Positions 34,890 to 44,368 of a stretch of DNA of 64,000 bases are shown here, in pieces. Each line of letters begins with the position of its first letter. The stretch's first letter is position 1. The translations under genes and the position numbers were made by a program. The stretch spans positions 1 to 64,000 of the forward strand of contig CAMPVF010000001.1 in the NCBI GenBank assembly GCA_946997485.1, given 5' to 3'. This DNA comes from an uncultured Atopobium sp. (GTDB lineage Bacteria; Actinomycetota; Coriobacteriia; Coriobacteriales; Atopobiaceae). Under the pieces are notes generated by a model, which was not told the DNA's origin, made no database searches, and saw only the letters and a list, made by a program, of their open reading frames with translations.

Positions 34890-37277
34890 TTACTTGCGTG
34901 CAGCTAAAAGACGCTCAAGCTGTGCTACCTCTTCGGGCGAAATAAGATCGCCGCGGCTGCGCTGCTTTTTTGCTGCAGGCGCGTGTGCAGCACGTTGCTC
35001 ATCGGTATCATGCGAGCGCGCAGCACGTTCGCGCACGCGAGACGCTGCAGCATCGTTACGCTGCGCAGGTGCAGACGTACTCGTAGAAGGAACGCTGGCA
35101 GAAGGCGCGCTCGTTGAAGATGTAGGCTGCTGTACCTTTTTCTGCGCTGGTAGTTTGCCATTAAGGAACGGAACAGTCATGCCGTAGAAGGAAGCCGAAC
35201 CATCATTATCAACAGTAAGGTTATGCATTGATGGCGTAACACCTAATGCAAGCCATGCATCATCAAAAGTTTTTTCATCAATGCCAAGACGGTCAATTAT
35301 AGCTTTCTTAATATCATCAGGCTCTTGGGTACGATCCCCGCTTGTAGAATAATCTTCTACAGGAACCTTGCTATAAAGGCTCTTAAACGTGCTTGTCATA
35401 ACGCGCTGGTATGTGTTGTCGTCAAACTTAACCCAATAGAACACTTCACCATACTCTTTATCCTTAATAGCCGATACCGCAGTGTGTTCTTTTTGGAAAT
35501 CTAACCCCTTGCCGTTATACGTTGCCTGATAGTCGTCGCTTTGCGCTTGCACCTCGGGGTGTTCCATGTAGTATTTCAGTGTTGCCACAATATCGCGCGC
35601 CGTAATGTTCATCTTGTCATATGTTGCTTGTTGCCACTTTACCGCGCGAATAATATCTTCAATGCTGTGTTTATGAATGTGCGGATTTCCTGCCATATGC
35701 CACGCGTAAAACGTTTGTGCATCCTCATTAAACTTACGCATATATTTGAGATCTTCGTAAGGGAAAAACTCAGGCTTTACCTTGTTTTCGGCTTTAACGT
35801 CGGCATAGCTAAACATATCTTTCTCGGTTACGGTAACCGTGTCAGGAATCTTGGGCTCATATTCACCTTGAGGTATCTCAGGAAATAGGATTTTTGGATC
35901 GGTGTGCACTACGTACTCTTTACCCGTATTATCGTAGCAGTGCCAGTGATCTTCATGCTTCAGGATTTTTACAATGGTTTTACCTCTTATTGCGTCTAAA
36001 CCCTTATGCACTTCAATGAGCCCACCGTGGGAGTCGTGGTGATGGTCACCTTCTCCTTCGTGACTGCTCTCATGGTCGTGGCTGCTGCTATCAGGGTATG
36101 ATGGCAACGATGGATACGACGGGGTATCACTCGGCCACGTATGATCGTGGCTCGTACTTGATGAGCCGTGGTCGGGACCAGTATACTCACCCACCGAAGC
36201 ATTAGGATACATAGACGGTGCATCGCCATAGTAAATAAACTCGCGACCATCGGCAGTGTAGCAGTGCCAGTGATCTTGATGGCGCAGCACACGCACAATA
36301 CGCGGCTCTGCTTGTGTGTTAGATTGCTCCCCAGCATTTGGAACAAGGGGGTTACCCTGCAAAAATTGCGGGAATTGCGGAAGCGCCTGCCCTGGCTGCT
36401 GGGGCTGCGCGCCAGGCTGCTGCTGCGGCACCTGTGGCTGCGGCGTGCCATGATTGCCCACATAGGTACCTACCGCAACGCCAGGGAAATAAGGTGATGG
36501 ATCGTCGTACGTAACATACTCAGTGCCATTAGCCGTGTAGCAATGGTAGTGATCGCCGTGCTTCAAAATTTTTGTAATGGGGATGCGCGAAATTTGATTG
36601 CCGTCTACCACTTGCACAATACCGCCCCGCTGCTGCTGTGCGCCTTGGGGCAGTTTAGCAGGCACGAATGTTCCCGCGTGCATGGTATGATGCGTGCCGA
36701 CAGCGCCATGCGAGCCCGTATATACGCCCACCTGTGCGTGCGGATACATCGCGCGCGGATCTGAGTAGGTAATAAACTCATTGCCGTCGGCGGTGTACAC
36801 GTGCCAGTGGTCGCCGTGCTTCAAGAGTTTAACTACCTGCGAGCCAACCTCTTTAAGCTGCTTTTTTGTGAGCACTTTGTGCACCGATTGCAGGTCTTTT
36901 GTGCTGTGCGCGTGCGTTGGGTCTTTGTAGGTAATAATTTCGCGTCCGTCTTTGGTAAATACGTGCCAGTGGTCGCCGTGCTTCACCACACGGTCGATTT
37001 CTGCCTCATCTACCTCGGGCGCATCGATAAGCACGTCGGTTGTATCGTCACTTGCAAATTTGGTTTGCTTTTGGGGAAGCTGCGCTGCGACAAGCGCTTG
37101 CTGCAAACGCTGAATTTGCTGCGTTTGCTGGCTTTGTGCAGAATTTACATACGCATTCATACCAACAGCACCTGCAGCGCCAACACCTGCCGATACCAGG
37201 GTAACACCTGCCATCACCGAGGCAGTAGCCTGACCGCCAGCTATCTTGGACAACAAACTTGGGATTAACGATTTCAT
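34890..37277 (-). CDS. histidine-triad (Pht-like) metal-binding surface protein
   Basis: 795 residues. An uncleaved-looking N-terminal hydrophobic segment (about 17-42) anchors it; no lipobox is present. Five repeats with the HxxHxH motif and a following acidic YxDP segment are seen near residues 74, 125, 200, 295 and 410: HGDHWH (two), HGDHYH, HQDHWH and HEDHWH. Between the fourth and fifth lies a Ser/His/Asp-rich linker with runs such as DHHHDSH. The rest is a helical region (480-700) and a Pro/Ser/Thr/Ala-rich, then basic C-terminus. Streptococcal Pht proteins of this type bind zinc and feed an AdcA-type receptor. Immediately downstream of znuACB-like genes, 164 bases on, with SD AAAGGAG. 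Zinc scavenging is a well-grounded inference. Confidence 0.88.
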   Translation of the reverse strand: MKSLIPSLLSKIAGGQATASVMAGVTLVSAGVGAAGAVGMNAYVNSAQSQQTQQIQRLQQALVAAQLPQKQTKFASDDTTDVLIDAPEVDEAEIDRVVKHGDHWHVFTKDGREIITYKDPTHAHSTKDLQSVHKVLTKKQLKEVGSQVVKLLKHGDHWHVYTADGNEFITYSDPRAMYPHAQVGVYTGSHGAVGTHHTMHAGTFVPAKLPQGAQQQRGGIVQVVDGNQISRIPITKILKHGDHYHCYTANGTEYVTYDDPSPYFPGVAVGTYVGNHGTPQPQVPQQQPGAQPQQPGQALPQFPQFLQGNPLVPNAGEQSNTQAEPRIVRVLRHQDHWHCYTADGREFIYYGDAPSMYPNASVGEYTGPDHGSSSTSHDHTWPSDTPSYPSLPSYPDSSSHDHESSHEGEGDHHHDSHGGLIEVHKGLDAIRGKTIVKILKHEDHWHCYDNTGKEYVVHTDPKILFPEIPQGEYEPKIPDTVTVTEKDMFSYADVKAENKVKPEFFPYEDLKYMRKFNEDAQTFYAWHMAGNPHIHKHSIEDIIRAVKWQQATYDKMNITARDIVATLKYYMEHPEVQAQSDDYQATYNGKGLDFQKEHTAVSAIKDKEYGEVFYWVKFDDNTYQRVMTSTFKSLYSKVPVEDYSTSGDRTQEPDDIKKAIIDRLGIDEKTFDDAWLALGVTPSMHNLTVDNDGSASFYGMTVPFLNGKLPAQKKVQQPTSSTSAPSASVPSTSTSAPAQRNDAAASRVRERAARSHDTDEQRAAHAPAAKKQRSRGDLISPEEVAQLERLLAARK

Positions 37278-37440
37278 AGCGCTCCTTTCAAGGGCGTACA
37301 TAAACAAGGTAGGATGCACATGCACATAGCAGCTCCTATACGGCTCGCACAATGTGATAAGCCGCGTAAGACGTGCATGCAAGCTGCAGGACAAACACCA
37401 CACACGTATAACGGGTGGTTTATGTGCACTATAACGTGCA

Positions 37441-38247
37441 CTATAACGTTCGCTTTTTGCAAAGCAGCACCACAAGCAGGGTTGCTGTGGCGATAATAAC
37501 CGTGATTGAGCCAGGCATGAGGTTAAACATAAACGACAAGCAAAGGCCGCTATACACAAACACAAGTGACAATACAATCGACACCAGCAGCGTAGACTTG
37601 TAGGTTTTGCAGCACTGCATAGCGCAAATAGAAGGAATAACCAAAAGAGAACTCACGATAAGCGAACCTATTGTTTTTGCTGCAATTGACACGGCGATAG
37701 CAACAAGCAAGGCAAAACACACGTTAAGAACGCGCTGGTTAATACCCATAAGCTCGGCAGATTGCGGGTCGAACACGCTTAAATACAGCCGGTTATACAT
37801 CCAGGCATACGCGGCAATAATAAGACAGCTTGCAATACCAACAATGATGAGCTCGGTTGTATCGATAGTAATAATCGAGCCAAACAAATACGAACCAATC
37901 GTACGCGAAGAGCCGTTAAGACTTGTAAAAATACCGGCTAAACCAATGGACGCGGCAAGCACCACCACCGTTGAAATTTCCTGGTAGCTGGCGAGTTTTG
38001 AGATGATAGCCTCAACCGAAAGCGCTGCAATAACACAAGCGGCAATAGAACCCAAGATGGGGTTAAAGCCAAAGCAAAGCCCGATGGCAACGCCGGCAAG
38101 CGACGCGTGGGCAAGCGTATCGCCCATCATCGAAAGGCGTTTGAGCGTTACTGGTAAACCAATAAGCGGCAACACCACCGCGAGCGCAAAGCCTACGATA
38201 AACGCACGCTGCATAAAGTCGTAACTGAGCATGTCGAAAAGACTCAT
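37441..38247 (-). CDS. znuB: zinc/manganese ABC transporter permease
   Basis: 268 residues, about eight membrane spans, ABC-3 permease family (ZnuB/MntB/AdcB). Conserved stretch LGLPVTLKRLSMMGDTLAHASLAGVA near the start (first 45 residues; quoted in part) and IGLAGIFTSL, TIGSLIVSSLLVIP. ATG 38247 overlaps the stop of the ATPase gene by four bases; an in-frame GTG two codons earlier is also possible. Substrate is judged zinc from the downstream histidine-triad protein and the His-rich receptor, but manganese cannot be excluded. Confidence 0.92.
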   Translation of the reverse strand: MSLFDMLSYDFMQRAFIVGFALAVVLPLIGLPVTLKRLSMMGDTLAHASLAGVAIGLCFGFNPILGSIAACVIAALSVEAIISKLASYQEISTVVVLAASIGLAGIFTSLNGSSRTIGSYLFGSIITIDTTELIIVGIASCLIIAAYAWMYNRLYLSVFDPQSAELMGINQRVLNVCFALLVAIAVSIAAKTIGSLIVSSLLVIPSICAMQCCKTYKSTLLVSIVLSLVFVYSGLCLSFMFNLMPGSITVIIATATLLVVLLCKKRTL

Positions 38248-39041
38248 GCGCACTCATCTGCCTTCCATGTATCGCTTACCAGGCTCTGAATAGCGCCGTC
38301 TTTAAGTTCAACCACGCGATCGACCATGCCGTGCAGCTCGTGTACGTGGTGCGTAATGATAACCACGCTGGTACCGCCACGCGCAAGTTGCGCCAAAAGG
38401 CCATAGAGTTCGTGAGAAAACTTGGCGTCGATGCCGCTTGTTGGCTCATCAAGCAAAATGAGCTGCGCCTGCTTTAACAGGGCAAGCAGCACACCCACAC
38501 GCTGCAGCTGACCTCCCGAAAGCTCGCGCAAACGCTTATCGATGTGGGAATTAAGCTGTACCAGCGACAACAGGTCGTCTACCTGCTTTGTGCAATGCAA
38601 ATAGCGACAGTGCACTTCGATGAGCTCGCGAATTGTGGTTGGAAACGCACGATACGCAAGCACCGAATTTTGCGACACGTAAGCAACCTTTCGCAAAAAA
38701 CTGCGACTGTGCGCAGCCTTGCCATACACCACAGGTTCACCAAAGAGCGTGATACGCCCTGCTTGCGGCTTTAAGCTGCCCAAAATGAGCTTCATGAGGG
38801 TAGACTTGCCCACACCGTTGTCGCCTATGATGGCTAAAAACTCCCCTGCGCGCACATGTAAGTTCGCGTGCGAAAAAATGGGTTTATCGGCGTACGAAAA
38901 GCTCAAATTTTCGATGCGGCACACGTCAGCGCTGGTAGTGGCATCAGCGCTGGCTGTGCTGGGCGTGCTGGTAGCAGCGTCAGTGCTGGTAGTGGCATCG
39001 GCGCTGCAGGCGTTAGCAGCGGTTACAGCGTGCTCACTCAT
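38244..39041 (-). CDS. znuC: zinc/manganese ABC transporter ATP-binding protein
   Basis: 265 residues. Walker A GDNGVGKST near 75, Q-loop near 115, signature LSGGQLQRVGV near 170, Walker B LILLDEPTSGID near 190 and the switch His in IITHHVHE near 230. The first ~40 residues are an Ala/Ser/Thr repeat (STDAATSTP type) not found in most family members, made of short DNA repeats. ATG overlaps the receptor gene stop (ATGA). Confidence 0.94.
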   Translation of the reverse strand: MSEHAVTAANACSADATTSTDAATSTPSTASADATTSADVCRIENLSFSYADKPIFSHANLHVRAGEFLAIIGDNGVGKSTLMKLILGSLKPQAGRITLFGEPVVYGKAAHSRSFLRKVAYVSQNSVLAYRAFPTTIRELIEVHCRYLHCTKQVDDLLSLVQLNSHIDKRLRELSGGQLQRVGVLLALLKQAQLILLDEPTSGIDAKFSHELYGLLAQLARGGTSVVIITHHVHELHGMVDRVVELKDGAIQSLVSDTWKADECA

Positions 39042-40141
39042 TTAAACGACTCCATCAAACTTTCGAGGTTCTTTTCCATAAGGGCAAGGTAGCCCATTTG
39101 AATCTCGTCGTCAGTAAGACTTTCCATCGTGTAGAGCGTGCCTGTTTTGGCGCCAGTTGAGCGCGCGAGCGTTTCGGCAACCTTGGGTGTTGCTTTTCCT
39201 TCAAAAAAGATTGTCGTAATCTTGTGTTGCTTTACAAAGTCGGCAATTTTTGCGAGTTGCTCGGCCGTTGGCTCATCTTCGGGCGAAATACCCGTTACGG
39301 CAATTTGTTTTAAGCCGTAGTCTTTGGCAAGGTAATTAAATGCCGCGTGCGAAGCGATAAAGTAGCGACGGTCTTTTGGCACCGACGAGAGCGTTTCAGC
39401 AAACTTGGCATCGAGGTCCTTAAAGCGTTGAACTGCAGCTTCGTAATTTTTTTGATAGTCATCGGCGTGTTCGGGGTCGATTTGCGACACTTTTTTGCAA
39501 ATAGTATCAAGCTCGGTTATGGCATTGCGGATGCTCAGCCATGTGTGCGGGTTTACACCATCAAGTTCGTGTTCATGGTTGTGTGCGTGTTTGCGCGCCG
39601 CCTTGAGCTCTTTTAGCTGCTCATCATTGCCTGCACTATCGCCTTCGGGCTCTTCTGGCTCTTCATCGTGCTCAGTTTTAAGCAGTGTAAGCCCTTGCGA
39701 CAGATCGAGGAACTTTGAATCGTCACCAATACTGTGCTTAAGGTCGTCAATAAACGACTCCATACCAGCGCCGTTATACATAAACAAATCGGCGTTCCTC
39801 ATAGCCGCCATATCTTGCGCCTTAAGCTCAAAATCGTGCGGCTCCTGGTTGCCTTTAATGATGGTTTCAACCGTCATATGGTCGCCTACAATTTGACGGG
39901 CAAGGTCGGCAACAGGGAAAAATGTTGCATAAATTGTTTTCTTTGCGCCTGCTTGCGCGGCCGAGGAACCAGGATGCGCACTACAACCTGCAAGTACGCA
40001 CGCACCCGTAAGTACGCAGGCTATAAGTGCGCGAAAAATCCAGTGCGTGTTATGTTTTAGTGATTGCATTGCTGCATGCAAGCTAAGCCTGCGTGCATTA
40101 AGGCAAGATTGTGCCTTGCGTACGTTCGAGTTCGTTTTCAT
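39038..40141 (-). CDS. znuA: zinc/manganese ABC transporter substrate-binding lipoprotein
   Basis: 367 residues. Signal with lipobox LAGC at about residue 50, so a lipoprotein. Cluster A-I receptor features: NQEPHDFE near 90 (first His ligand), an acidic then His-rich loop (KHAHNHEHE) near 185, VNPHTWLS near 200, ASHAAFNYLA near 265 and Asp/Glu in the FFEGKATP region. The His-rich loop is typical of zinc rather than manganese receptors. I start at ATG 40141 behind GGAAGG; upstream ATGs are less well placed. First gene of the operon. Confidence 0.92.
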   Translation of the reverse strand: MKTNSNVRKAQSCLNARRLSLHAAMQSLKHNTHWIFRALIACVLTGACVLAGCSAHPGSSAAQAGAKKTIYATFFPVADLARQIVGDHMTVETIIKGNQEPHDFELKAQDMAAMRNADLFMYNGAGMESFIDDLKHSIGDDSKFLDLSQGLTLLKTEHDEEPEEPEGDSAGNDEQLKELKAARKHAHNHEHELDGVNPHTWLSIRNAITELDTICKKVSQIDPEHADDYQKNYEAAVQRFKDLDAKFAETLSSVPKDRRYFIASHAAFNYLAKDYGLKQIAVTGISPEDEPTAEQLAKIADFVKQHKITTIFFEGKATPKVAETLARSTGAKTGTLYTMESLTDDEIQMGYLALMEKNLESLMESFK

Positions 40142-40293
40142 ACGTGCCTTCCCTACATTACGCATATCGCAGTACTCGTGGATGACGCTGCCTGGCGCTA
40201 GCCTGATGTACATGGACAATCCGACGCAGGTGCGCAATGCTATACGAGCGATATGCTCTTTCTCTTAAAAAACCAATTCGCATTGCTAATGAT

Positions 40294-40370
40294 TTGGAAT
40301 TGATTTTCAATTTATAAAAACTATACCACGTCTTGAAACGTATGCAAGAACAAATCTGAAATTGATTTCA
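40294..40370 (-). promoter_or_regulatory. promoter of the metal-uptake operon flanked by two operator-like sites
   Basis: On the minus strand TTGCAT (40347-40342), a 16-base spacer and TATAGT (40325-40320). Upstream of the -35 is a perfect inverted repeat TGAAAT-TG-ATTTCA (40357-40370); downstream of the -10 is a similar, imperfect one, TTGGAATTGATTTTCAA (40294-40310). Both share GAA(T/A)TTGATTT(T)CA, AT-rich palindromes of the Fur/Zur/MntR kind. Binding would block the promoter, as expected for a metal-repressed uptake operon. The leader to znuA is about 170 bases. Which regulator binds cannot be told. Confidence 0.7.
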
Positions 40371-40499
40371 TTTTCAAAAAATGATACTAAAAAGCCGGAG
40401 AACTCGTAGTGCAGGATAACGTGTAATAAGCTATGGCACACGTACTATACGTGCGCATATGCACACAGCTGCGCGCTAACAACGCGCCTTAGCTTGCAC

Positions 40500-40530
40500 A
40501 AAAAGCGCGCTCGCCAAACGATGAGCGCGC
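40500..40530 (-). terminator. terminator downstream of the ATP-grasp gene
   Basis: GCGCGCTC (40530-40523) pairs with GAGCGCGC (40512-40505), loop of 10, followed by TTTTT. It lies about 125 bases past the stop at 40656, within the 514-base spacer 40142-40655 that also contains the metal-operon promoter. Confidence 0.75.
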
Positions 40531-40655
40531 AGAATGTAGCAACTGGTATGCAGGTTTATAAAACGGTTATGCAAGTTTATACATCAGGTGTGCAAGACAG
40601 CGTGCATCAGCAAACGCATACGCACGCGCACTCTCCTACTCACGTACGTACACAG

Positions 40656-42080
40656 CTACGCGCTTTTTTGTGCGCGGTCGCGTACATCCCACAAGTAGCG
40701 CTTGTATTTTACAATTGAGTGCCAATAGGTGCACGCCGCCCAAAAGTTGTGAGCCAAACTATCACTTCGGTTAAACAAGGGCGAATGCTCATGGTGCGAG
40801 GTAAACCCGCTGCGTACGCGTTTTAGCAGCTCGCTATCACGAAGGGAGCGTGCAACCACATACCACGGCACGCAGGTGTACAAAAATGGCTGTGTAAGCG
40901 TGCGCTCGGGCAGCGACTGCTCAAGACGTGCCAATATGTGCTCATCGTTTGTATGTGCGCGCACGTAGGGCTTAAGATAAAACTCATAAAGCTGCGGCTC
41001 AACAAAATTATGACCGGCAAGACTCACATAATACGTATTGCGACCAGGACGTGTGTTAATTTCAAAAAAACGATACGAACCATCACGCGGGTCGTATTTT
41101 ACGTCGAAATTGGCATAGCCAACATAGCCCACACGCTGCAAAAATTGCTTAGCGTTGCTGATAACATCCTCCACCCGATGCTGAACCATACAAACGGGAT
41201 TACCAATAGCTACAGGATCGTGATCCTGCAGGGCAACGCGCGCCATGCAGCTTAACGTGCATACGCTATGTTCGTCGGCAAAAAGCGTAACGCTGCAAAG
41301 CCCGTCATCATCGCCCGGTATAAAGTCTTGCACTAAAAGCTCGTTGGTATACGTTGACGCAGCAAGCCGCGTTACGATAGTTTGAAGCTCCTGGGGCGTT
41401 TGCACTTCGAAGATTTTTTTCTTGCCTTCAAACTCAGCATAGTGATATTCAGCAGAGTTAGCCGGCTTTGCAATTACAGGAAAATGAAGCTCATCAAAAG
41501 GAATGTGCGGCGCAGGATCGGCGCAGCTAATACGCCATGTATGTGGATACGGAATGCCAAGCTCCTCGCAAATCGCATAAAAACGGCTTTTTTGCGTAAT
41601 ATCATTCAATAAGTCGAAGGGAATGTAGGGCACGACAAAATAGGGTGCAAGCTCGTCTTTGTGTTGAGAAAGTATGCGGGCATACCAATCGCCCGAACCC
41701 ACAACAAAACCTTTCTTGCCGCGCGCAACAAGCTCTTTTCCAAGCGAAAGCAGCGTTGGAATAAGCACCTCTTCACGATCGACATGTTCAACTACGCGAT
41801 AATCGCACAATTTGCTAGACGAGGTAAGTTTAATGTTTGCGCAGGACAATACAATAGATTTGAGTTTCCATCCACGCCAAAACTCGCGCACGTAGGAATA
41901 CCCAAGGATGTCACCGCTTACAACAACAGGCTGAAGCTTTGCCATAGCTTCGCGATAGAGGCTTTCGGGGATGGGCGAAGTGGTATGGCTGGCAGGTGCA
42001 GGCGCAGGCGTAGCTGTATCCACGAGTGGAGCTTGCGTATTGATTGCGCGGCCAGGATTGGATGATGGTTGGTGTTCCAC
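40656..42080 (-). CDS. ATP-grasp ligase, D-aspartate-ligase/carboxylate-amine-ligase-like
   Basis: 474 residues. The N-terminal part binds substrate (VVVSGDILGYSY near 52; VGSGDWYARILS near 128), then the ATP-grasp fold has HFPVIAKPANSAEYH near 200, the lid and adenine region LLVQDFIPGDDDG near 247, and the metal ligands in FFEINTRPGRN near 325. The sequence style resembles ligases that add D-Asp or other amino acids to peptidoglycan precursors, but the acceptor cannot be decided from sequence alone. The first ~35 residues are a Pro/Ala/Thr-rich tail. GTG start behind AAAGGGG, lying just downstream of tRNA-Asn and its terminator. Confidence 0.75.
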   Translation of the reverse strand: MEHQPSSNPGRAINTQAPLVDTATPAPAPASHTTSPIPESLYREAMAKLQPVVVSGDILGYSYVREFWRGWKLKSIVLSCANIKLTSSSKLCDYRVVEHVDREEVLIPTLLSLGKELVARGKKGFVVGSGDWYARILSQHKDELAPYFVVPYIPFDLLNDITQKSRFYAICEELGIPYPHTWRISCADPAPHIPFDELHFPVIAKPANSAEYHYAEFEGKKKIFEVQTPQELQTIVTRLAASTYTNELLVQDFIPGDDDGLCSVTLFADEHSVCTLSCMARVALQDHDPVAIGNPVCMVQHRVEDVISNAKQFLQRVGYVGYANFDVKYDPRDGSYRFFEINTRPGRNTYYVSLAGHNFVEPQLYEFYLKPYVRAHTNDEHILARLEQSLPERTLTQPFLYTCVPWYVVARSLRDSELLKRVRSGFTSHHEHSPLFNRSDSLAHNFWAACTYWHSIVKYKRYLWDVRDRAQKSA

Positions 42081-42095
42081 GTAAGGCCCCTTTAC

Positions 42096-42126
42096 AAAAA
42101 AAGCCGGAGCTTCGAAGCATCCGGCT
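42096..42126 (-). terminator. terminator after tRNA-Asn
   Basis: AGCCGGA (42126-42120) pairs with TCCGGCT (42108-42102), loop TGCTTCGAAGC which can pair further (GCTTCGAAGC), then seven Ts. It lies ten bases past the tRNA and just before the GTG start of the ATP-grasp gene. Confidence 0.85.
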
Positions 42127-42136
42127 GGAATTTCAA

Positions 42137-42211
42137 TGGCTCCCCGAGTAGGATTCGAACCTACGACACGCTGATTAACAGTCAGCTGCGCTACCGCTGC
42201 GCCATCGGGGA
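42137..42211 (-). tRNA. tRNA-Asn (GTT)
   Basis: 75 bases with CCA encoded. Acceptor TCCCCGA pairs with TCGGGGA, D arm GCGC, anticodon loop CTGTTAA with GTT, T arm with TTCGAATC. Own promoter upstream and terminator downstream. Confidence 0.97.
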
Positions 42212-42262
42212 AAATGTAGCTTGCTTAACAGTAAAAACTACTCTTCGTAAGCACGAGAATTT

Positions 42263-42290
42263 ATAATAGCAAACTGACAAAAAAGTGCAA
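42263..42290 (-). promoter_or_regulatory. promoter of tRNA-Asn
   Basis: TTGCAC (42290-42285), a 16-base spacer and TATTAT (42268-42263), about 50 bases before the tRNA 5' end. Confidence 0.6.
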
Positions 42291-42298
42291 GCATGAAT

Positions 42299-42868
42299 TT
42301 AATGTTTTGGATGTGCTTCCACCAAGGCTACAAACTTATCGATGTAGCCTTGCAAAAATTCGCGCGTAGATTCGTTGGCAATCGTGCCGTCTTCATTAAG
42401 AAGCGAGGGCGATTTACCAAGGAACACCTCGGGCTGACCCATAATTGGCATATCAAAGTATGACAGCGCCAAGCGCAGGTTTTTCTGCGCGCTGTAGCCA
42501 CCCATGGCACCAACAGAATGGCTCATAAGTGCACAGGGTGTGCCCTTCCAAGCAACATTACCAGCAGGTTTTGAACACACGTCTACAGCATTTTTAAGGC
42601 AGGCAGGAATGGTGCGGTTGTTTTCGGGAGTAACAAACAACACGCCATCGCTGTTTGCAATTGTGTTGCGAAACGCCGTGTAGCTTTCGGGAAGCGGCTT
42701 TTCGGTGTTTGCGGGGTCGTCGTAATCGGCGTCGTAAAGCGGTAAATCACGAATTTCAACAATCGTTACATCGTAATCGCTCGGGAACATCTGCAGTACG
42801 TTTTGCGCGATTTTGCGCGCGTAGGAGCCACTGCGAAGACTACCAACAAGTACACTTATGTGTTTCAT
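42299..42868 (-). CDS. NADPH-dependent FMN reductase family protein
   Basis: 189 residues, flavodoxin-like. Phosphate-binding loop GSLRSGSYARK near residue 9, FVTPENNRTIPACLKNAVD near 78 (family pattern TPEYNxSxPxxLKNAID) and HSVGAMGGYSAQ near 117. These enzymes reduce FMN, quinones or azo compounds with NAD(P)H; the substrate is open. ATG start behind AGGAGG. It overlaps no neighbour; rpoD ends about 105 bases downstream. Confidence 0.92.
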   Translation of the reverse strand: MKHISVLVGSLRSGSYARKIAQNVLQMFPSDYDVTIVEIRDLPLYDADYDDPANTEKPLPESYTAFRNTIANSDGVLFVTPENNRTIPACLKNAVDVCSKPAGNVAWKGTPCALMSHSVGAMGGYSAQKNLRLALSYFDMPIMGQPEVFLGKSPSLLNEDGTIANESTREFLQGYIDKFVALVEAHPKH

Positions 42869-42974
42869 GTTTCCTCCTGTTGTACGCTATTACTAGCCGT
42901 ATACCCCAAAGAACACCGTGCTATACCTTGCGCGCGTCTGCAATTTCGTGCCGTGCGCCGTGCGGCGCGCCGCG

Positions 42975-44300
42975 TCAGTCGCCTACGTAGTCTTTTAGAC
43001 GTGCAGAACGCGAAGGATGACGCAGCTTAGCTAGGGTTTTGCTCTCAATCTGACGAATGCGCTCACGCGTAACACCAAACTCACGCCCCACTTCTTCGAG
43101 TGTGCGCGGGTGCCCATCTTCAAGACCAAAACGAAACTTAATCACCTTACGCTCACGATCGGCAAGACTATCGAGCACCTGGTTAAGCTGCTCGCGAAGC
43201 ATCGAATCGCTTGCTGCATCGGGAGGAGCAACAGCGGTTGAGTCTTCAATAAAGTCGCCCAGCGAAGAATCTTCCTCTTCACCGATAGGCGTTTCGAGCG
43301 ACACCGGCTCCTGACTAATCTTTTGAATTTCACGGATTTTATCGGGCGACATATTCATTTCTTTGCCGATTTCCTCGGGCGAAGGATCGCGACCGAGCTC
43401 CTGCAACAGCTGACGCTGGATGCGCACCAGTTTGTTGATGGTTTCAACCATGTGAACCGGAATACGAATCGTGCGCGCCTGGTCGGCAATAGCACGGGTA
43501 ATTGCCTGACGTATCCACCAGGTGGCATAGGTTGAAAACTTAAAGCCCTTTGTGTAGTCAAATTTTTCGACCGCGCGAATAAGACCAAGGTTGCCTTCCT
43601 GAATAAGATCCAAAAACAGCATGCCACGACCAACGTAGCGCTTAGCAATTGACACCGTAAGACGCAAGTTTGCCGAGGTAAGAGCCTGTTTTGCATCGAG
43701 ACCAACCTGCTCTTCACGCATCAAGCGACGCATCTCACTGCGGGAAAGTTCAATCTCCCCTTTTTCGGCTTTTTCGAGCTGCTCGGTTGCTTTATTACCT
43801 GCTTCGATTTTCATAGCAAGATGAACTTCGTCGTCGGCAGTAAGCAAATCGACCTTACCAATTTCTTTCAGATACATACGCACCGGATCGCCGGTAAGCA
43901 TTACCGTTGAAGAATCGATGCGACGAGCACGACTTCTGCGTGAACGTTTGGACGATTTGCGCTTTGCTGCCGCACGAAGCTCCTCGTTGGCAACGCGCGC
44001 TTCTTCGCGTGCAGCTGCAAGCTCGGGGTTGTCCTCGTCGTCGACGTCCTTAAATTCGTCATCTAATACATCGTCGATGTCTACATCTTCGTCGTCGAGT
44101 GAAACGCCGCGCTCACGCAGCGCCTCAAACACCATGTTGATGTCATCGTCTGAGGTAATGTCGCGTGCAAGGCATTCTACCTGCACGGTGTTCATATCAA
44201 TGGAATTAGTGTCGTCTGTTAATTTAGATACAACCGTATCTACAATAGATTGCAATTCCTCTGAGAGTTGGATGTCTTGATCTGCTTTTTTTGCCGCCAC
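42975..44300 (-). CDS. rpoD: primary sigma factor RpoD/SigA
   Basis: 441 residues. Region 1.1-like acidic N-terminus (about 1-85), a Lys/Arg-rich stretch [11 protein letters not shown], region 1.2 [11 protein letters not shown] near 140, region 2 with [18 protein letters not shown] near 235 and [15 protein letters not shown], region 3 near 295-350, and region 4.2 helix-turn-helix [20 protein letters not shown] near 405. Being essential and so complete, it defines the -35/-10 consensus used here (TTGACA/TATAAT). dnaG lies 68 bases upstream on the same strand. Confidence 0.97.
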   Translation of the reverse strand: MAAKKADQDIQLSEELQSIVDTVVSKLTDDTNSIDMNTVQVECLARDITSDDDINMVFEALRERGVSLDDEDVDIDDVLDDEFKDVDDEDNPELAAAREEARVANEELRAAAKRKSSKRSRRSRARRIDSSTVMLTGDPVRMYLKEIGKVDLLTADDEVHLAMKIEAGNKATEQLEKAEKGEIELSRSEMRRLMREEQVGLDAKQALTSANLRLTVSIAKRYVGRGMLFLDLIQEGNLGLIRAVEKFDYTKGFKFSTYATWWIRQAITRAIADQARTIRIPVHMVETINKLVRIQRQLLQELGRDPSPEEIGKEMNMSPDKIREIQKISQEPVSLETPIGEEEDSSLGDFIEDSTAVAPPDAASDSMLREQLNQVLDSLADRERKVIKFRFGLEDGHPRTLEEVGREFGVTRERIRQIESKTLAKLRHPSRSARLKDYVGD

Positions 44301-44368
44301 AGAAATCCTTTCATCACATGTACACTTGCAAATATACTAGGTTACATTGATATACCCAATATTTCAAA

